Below are positions 50,469 through 52,698 of a stretch of DNA of 52,698 nucleotides, in pieces. The DNA is taken from the IMG/VR virus record IMGVR_UViG_3300025102_000043, positions 1 to 52,698 of that record; one strand, written 5' to 3'. The position numbers and the translations under genes are program-made. Origin of the DNA: a virus. The notes below the pieces were generated by a model, which was not told where the DNA came from, ran no database searches, and was given only the letters and a program-made list of their open reading frames with translations. Positions within the stretch are counted from its first letter, which is position 1. Each line of letters begins with the position of its first letter.

Positions 50469-50476
50469 TATATTTG
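50469..50476 (+). promoter_or_regulatory. TATATTTG box upstream of operator array
   Basis: TATATTTG lies on the plus strand, 24 bases before the first operator-like site (50501). No TTG lies at the expected distance upstream and no gene follows nearby. It may make a leader or regulatory RNA through the operator region, or be chance. Confidence 0.3.
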
Positions 50477-50500
50477 ACCCCACCCCATTAACTACATAAC

Positions 50501-50651
50501 AGAATAAGCGTTCTGATTCATACATACTATATAATAGAATGGGCGCTCTACTAATACCTATTACCCTACTTAACATAATATATATTATAAGACAATCAAC
50601 ACCAAGCATTTAGAATGAGCGTTCTGCAAAACTATTAAGAACGATTGTTCT
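50501..50651. promoter_or_regulatory. Array of four AGAAY-N4-GYTCT operator-like sites
   Basis: Four 14-base sites share an inverted pattern: AGAATAAGCGTTCT (50501-50514), AGAATGGGCGCTCT (50536-50549), AGAATGAGCGTTCT (50612-50625) and AGAACGATTGTTCT (50638-50651). Half-sites AGAAY and GYTCT are separated by four bases in each, and sites one to three share AGAATRRGCGYTCT. Repeated inverted sites in a noncoding phage control region strongly suggest binding by a dimeric repressor or LexA-like protein. The fourth is fully symmetric in its half-sites. Confidence 0.7.
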
Positions 50652-50903
50652 AGTGAGTAGTAAACACAAATGGTGTAACACCTGTACACTTTATACCAAT
50701 TATCCCCAAATCAATTTGAAGGGCATTTTAAAGCCATCTAACAGACTTTCTATCTGTTCTGAATGTCTACCATTAAAAGTTTCTGTTTCTTTATTAGAAT
50801 CATTTCCCCTCTGTTAAGTTTCTTTACATTTATGATTGTTAATAGTATTGTTAATAACTTTGTTTATTAGCTATTGACTTTATCAATTTAATGCGTTACA
50901 ATC

Positions 50904-50946
50904 ACGCACGTACATCACACGCATACGCATCACACGTACGCACGTT
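50904..50946. repeat. Alternating CACG-rich repeat
   Basis: About 43 bases of CACG/CGTA words contain two copies of CATCACACG (50913-50921 and 50928-50936) and inverted GCACGTAC/GTACGCAC words. Composition differs sharply from the AT-rich surroundings. It could be a protein-binding or origin-related element. Confidence 0.5.
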
Positions 50947-50975
50947 CCATTAGTAGTTTGTAACACCTATTCCTT

Positions 50976-50994
50976 ATTTAGAATCATTCTAAAT
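50976..50994. promoter_or_regulatory. Perfect palindrome ATTTAGAATCATTCTAAAT
   Basis: Nineteen bases read the same on both strands around a central C, with AATCATT at the core. It lies about 70 bases upstream of the early promoter's TATATTTG-like box at 51065 and could be a regulator binding site. A related half-copy, TTAGAATCATTT, occurs at 50794-50805. Confidence 0.6.
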
Positions 50995-51037
50995 TTCATT
51001 TTTTTTTCCTCGAGTCAGAGCATTTATTTCAAATACC

Positions 51038-51072
51038 TTTGTCGAACGTATTGTAAAAAAACATTACATTTG
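51038..51072 (+). promoter_or_regulatory. Early promoter TTTG-N23-TACATTTG
   Basis: TACATTTG (51065-51072) is a perfect TAnnTTTG box, and TTTG (51038-51041) lies 23 bases upstream, at the long end of the Flavobacterium spacing. The start codon of the ArdC-like gene is 52 bases downstream. A second TAnnTTTG (TACCTTTG, 51034-51041) overlaps the upstream element. Confidence 0.65.
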
Positions 51073-51092
51073 TGGTATGAGATTGACACAAG

Positions 51093-51105
51093 GTTAATCA
51101 TTAAC
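51093..51105. promoter_or_regulatory. Palindrome GTTAATCATTAAC just after early start site
   Basis: GTTAAT-C-ATTAAC is a perfect 13-base inverted repeat in the leader of the ArdC-like gene, some 20 bases past the promoter box. It shares the AATCATT core with the palindrome at 50976-50994, so one regulator could bind both. Confidence 0.5.
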
Positions 51106-51124
51106 ACACACTAAACAAAACATT

Positions 51125-52054
51125 ATGAAAAAAGACGTTTATCAGATTATAACAGATGAAGTAATCAAGGGATTAGAAACTCAAGGTCTAACATGGTTCA
51201 AATCATGGGCAGGGAATACAGACACAATGTGTATCAGCCATACAACAGGTAAAATTTACAGAGGTATAAATCAGTTATTATTATCAATGGCAATGATGCA
51301 ATATGACTACTCAAGTAAAGAATTTATGACCTTTAATCAAGCCAAGAAACTAGGGGGAAAGGTCAAGAAAGGTAGCACATCACATATGGTAGTTAACTGG
51401 AGAGTAGCATACTTTGTAACAGATAGCAAAGGCAAGAGAATATATCTAAAGGGCAAAAGCTTAGAAGAGTTAGTAATTCCAAAGGGTTACACCATGAGCG
51501 ATGTTGACAAGTCAATGAGTGCAAGTTATTTCAGAGTATTTAATCTGGATTCTGTTGAGGGTATTCAGGACAAATGGAATATCGATGAAGTTATTGAAGG
51601 TAGTATATTTGAGCCTATCAATGAGGCTGAACAGGTATATACTAATATGAGGAAAAAACCTCAATTAATACACCAAGATAATGTTGGTTGTTTTTACAAG
51701 CCATCTAATCATATGATTAATATGAGTACTCAAGAGACATTTACTACTCCTGATGATTATTATAAAGTTTTATTCCATGAGTTGAATCATTCAACAGGTC
51801 ACGAATCTATACTAAATAGAAAAACTTTGAACTCTCCAAATCATAACAAGGTTGCATATAGTCAAGAGGAGTTAGTAGCTGAGTTAGGAGCTATGTTTCT
51901 AACTAATCTAACAGGTATTAAACCAAAGGGAGATGATAGAAATAGTCAAGCTTATATTAATGGTTGGATAAAGCATTTAAAAGACCACCCAAAAGAAATA
52001 ATTTTTGCGAGTAGTCAAGCTCAAAAATCAGTCGAGTTTATACTTAACAGATAA
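51125..52054 (+). CDS. ArdC-like antirestriction protein
   Basis: This 309-aa protein has the two-part plan of ArdC. The N-terminal half (DUF1738 type: MKKDVYQIITDEVIKGLETQ, TGKIYRGINQLLLSMA, KKGSTSHMVVNWRVAYF) matches the single-stranded DNA-binding domain. The C-terminal half is a zinc metallopeptidase with HELNHSTGH near residues 218-226 and EELVAELGAMFL as the third ligand region. Plasmid ArdC proteins protect incoming DNA from host restriction. Here it is the first early gene after a strong promoter, which suits protection at the start of infection. Similar proteins also occur in phages as replication-linked proteins, so the antirestriction role is inferred. Confidence 0.85.
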   Translation: MKKDVYQIITDEVIKGLETQGLTWFKSWAGNTDTMCISHTTGKIYRGINQLLLSMAMMQYDYSSKEFMTFNQAKKLGGKVKKGSTSHMVVNWRVAYFVTDSKGKRIYLKGKSLEELVIPKGYTMSDVDKSMSASYFRVFNLDSVEGIQDKWNIDEVIEGSIFEPINEAEQVYTNMRKKPQLIHQDNVGCFYKPSNHMINMSTQETFTTPDDYYKVLFHELNHSTGHESILNRKTLNSPNHNKVAYSQEELVAELGAMFLTNLTGIKPKGDDRNSQAYINGWIKHLKDHPKEIIFASSQAQKSVEFILNR

Positions 52055-52069
52055 ATAATAATAGGTCAA

Positions 52070-52091
52070 GGGGGTAGCCTTAAATACCCCC
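52070..52091 (+). promoter_or_regulatory. GGGGGTA/TACCCCC leader hairpin
   Basis: GGGGGTA (52070-52076) pairs perfectly with TACCCCC (52085-52091) around an eight-base loop, 21 bases before the next ATG (52113). No T run follows on the plus strand, so it is not a classic terminator. A similar hairpin precedes the next-but-one gene (52640-52659). Confidence 0.6.
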
Positions 52092-52112
52092 AAAATTTAA
52101 AACTAAATAACT

Positions 52113-52508
52113 ATGAAAAAATTAATTGAAGGTTTAACACAAAGATTAGAAGGAACAAAAGTATATCTAATCGAATTATTAAAATCAGATGATATGATTC
52201 TAATATCTAAATCAGAATTTGATGAGGACATGGAAAGCATTAAAGACCATATAAATGAAATTAAAGCAGAGAGAGATAATGTTTATATCAATGAAGACGC
52301 AATTAGAGACGCAGTAAGTGACGTAATATATCAAATGGACGTTGATGACTCAATGATTGAGGGATTAGATGGTGTAGAAGCTGAATGTGACATGGCTTAT
52401 AATGAACTGAGTAAGATTAGAAGAAAATACGATAGTATGGACAAGAAGAAAGAAGAAGTAATAAATAGTGCAGTTAACAGAGTTATGAATAATAGTATAG
52501 ATAAATAG
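52113..52508 (+). CDS. Acidic coiled-coil hypothetical protein (131 aa)
   Basis: This 131-aa protein is helical and charged throughout: MKKLIEGLTQRLEGTKVYL, then SIKDHINEIKAERDNVYIN, then CDMAYNELSKIRRKYDSMD. Heptad-like spacing suggests a coiled coil. No membrane span or catalytic motif is seen. It follows the ArdC-like gene and a hairpin, so it is probably early. Early small acidic proteins of phages often modify host functions, but I have no evidence for a target. Confidence 0.6.
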   Translation: MKKLIEGLTQRLEGTKVYLIELLKSDDMILISKSEFDEDMESIKDHINEIKAERDNVYINEDAIRDAVSDVIYQMDVDDSMIEGLDGVEAECDMAYNELSKIRRKYDSMDKKKEEVINSAVNRVMNNSIDK

Positions 52509-52513
52509 TTAAT

Positions 52514-52618
52514 ATGGAAAATTTAAATCAACAAGAATTGATTGATAGAGTTTTATCAGGTCAATTAACACAAGATGAATTTGATAATCTAATTTATCAA
52601 GTAATGGAAAAAATGTAG
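52514..52618 (+). CDS. 34-aa small early protein
   Basis: This short gene reads MENLNQQELIDRVLSGQLTQ then DEFDNLIYQVMEKM, an amphipathic, acidic helical peptide. It starts five bases after the preceding stop, the same spacing seen in this unit, which favours a real gene. Its sequence resembles a small helical adaptor, but I recognise no family. Confidence 0.5.
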   Translation: MENLNQQELIDRVLSGQLTQDEFDNLIYQVMEKM

Positions 52619-52639
52619 TGTGTATTTAGTTTGGATTAT

Positions 52640-52659
52640 GGGGGTTGAAATATACCCCC
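52640..52659 (+). promoter_or_regulatory. Second GGGGGT/ACCCCC leader hairpin
   Basis: GGGGGT pairs with ACCCCC around an eight-base loop, extended after a T-T mismatch by ATTA/TAAT (52635-52664). Both this and the hairpin at 52070 are followed by an A/T-rich stretch and an ATG about 20-27 bases on, with matching CTATGA ends. Confidence 0.55.
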
Positions 52660-52686
52660 TTAATTCTAAAAAAATCACTATGAGTA

Positions 52687-52698
52687 ATGAGTAAGCAA
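52687..52698 (+). CDS. Start of next early gene, cut by window edge
   Basis: An ATG at 52687 opens MSKQ and runs off the window. An ATG at 52680 is an alternative but meets a stop after four codons. The position after the second hairpin, like the gene at 52113, supports a real start, but only four codons are visible. Confidence 0.3.

Larger units (their letters stand above)
50268..51124. promoter_or_regulatory. Noncoding control region between late and early genes
   Basis: About 860 bases have no gene longer than a few tens of codons. The region is strongly AT-rich but contains GC islands: GAGGGTGGG (50415-50423) with a matching CCCACCC (50479-50485), four AGAAY-N4-GYTCT sites, the palindrome GGTGTAACACC (50672-50682) with a partial copy TGTAACACCT (50959-50968), and an alternating CACG stretch (50904-50946). 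It ends with a promoter for the early genes. It could be the early control region and perhaps also the replication origin; origin function is speculation. Confidence 0.7.

Noticed and set aside
50413-50486. GAGGGTGGG and CCCACCC as terminator of the rightward operon
   Set aside because: The seven-base match is separated by about 55 bases and has no following T run, so it is weak as a terminator.
50268-51124. tRNA genes in the control region
   Set aside because: I looked for cloverleaf-type stems with CCA ends and T-loop GTTC-x-A-x patterns; the GTTCT words belong to the operator sites and no acceptor stem pairs.

Overview
This window is most likely part of an AT-rich, tailed double-stranded DNA phage genome, probably a podovirus-like phage of a marine or aquatic Bacteroidota (Flavobacteriia) host. 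Three things point to that host. Short intergenic gaps repeatedly hold the Bacteroidota promoter box TAnnTTTG, here as TATATTTG or TATATTTA, and Shine-Dalgarno sites are mostly absent. One exported protein ends in a type IX secretion (T9SS)-like tail. The portal, terminase and tail proteins resemble those of crAss-like and Cellulophaga-type podoviruses; this last point rests on recognition, not on a search. No integrase, tRNA, rRNA, CRISPR array or insertion sequence was seen.

Positions 1-42089 form a long leftward (minus-strand) late region. In order of transcription from right to left it holds: a small winged-helix-like protein; two basic repeat-rich virion-type proteins; a membrane/coiled-coil protein; an exported thioredoxin-fold protein without its active cysteines; a Cys-rich 57-aa protein; a tail fibre; an Nmad1/DUF1599 protein; small unknowns; a tandem GroES-like co-chaperonin; a possible small terminase; the large terminase; the portal; an acidic scaffold candidate; the major capsid protein; a decoration candidate; ring/adaptor and tail-hub candidates; an S74-like protein; an unknown virion protein; a 3250-aa polyvalent virion protein with an M15 peptidase domain; a DUF5675-like protein; two HNH-type proteins; a zinc-ribbon protein; and a partial gene running off the left edge.

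Positions 42173-50267 form a rightward late-type operon that starts at a symmetric divergent promoter. It encodes a second tail-fibre module, an outer-membrane beta-barrel protein, a Cys-rich exported protein with a T9SS-like tail, a thermonuclease-like nuclease, a holin candidate, another large basic GG-motif virion-type protein and a small unknown.

Positions 50268-51124 contain no convincing coding gene. They hold a dense regulatory region: four AGAAY-N4-GYTCT operator-like sites, palindromes centred on AATCATT, a GGTGTAACACC palindrome, an alternating CACG-rich stretch and promoter-like boxes. This region controls the rightward early-type genes from 51125 onward: an ArdC-like antirestriction protein, two small unknowns, and a further gene starting at the right edge. 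GGGGG/CCCCC hairpins precede two of these early genes.

The best candidates for new biology are the exported barrel/T9SS-tailed pair, the family of basic proteins sharing short Y-x-x-G-G motifs, the composite terminator-promoters between late genes, and the two operator families in the control region.
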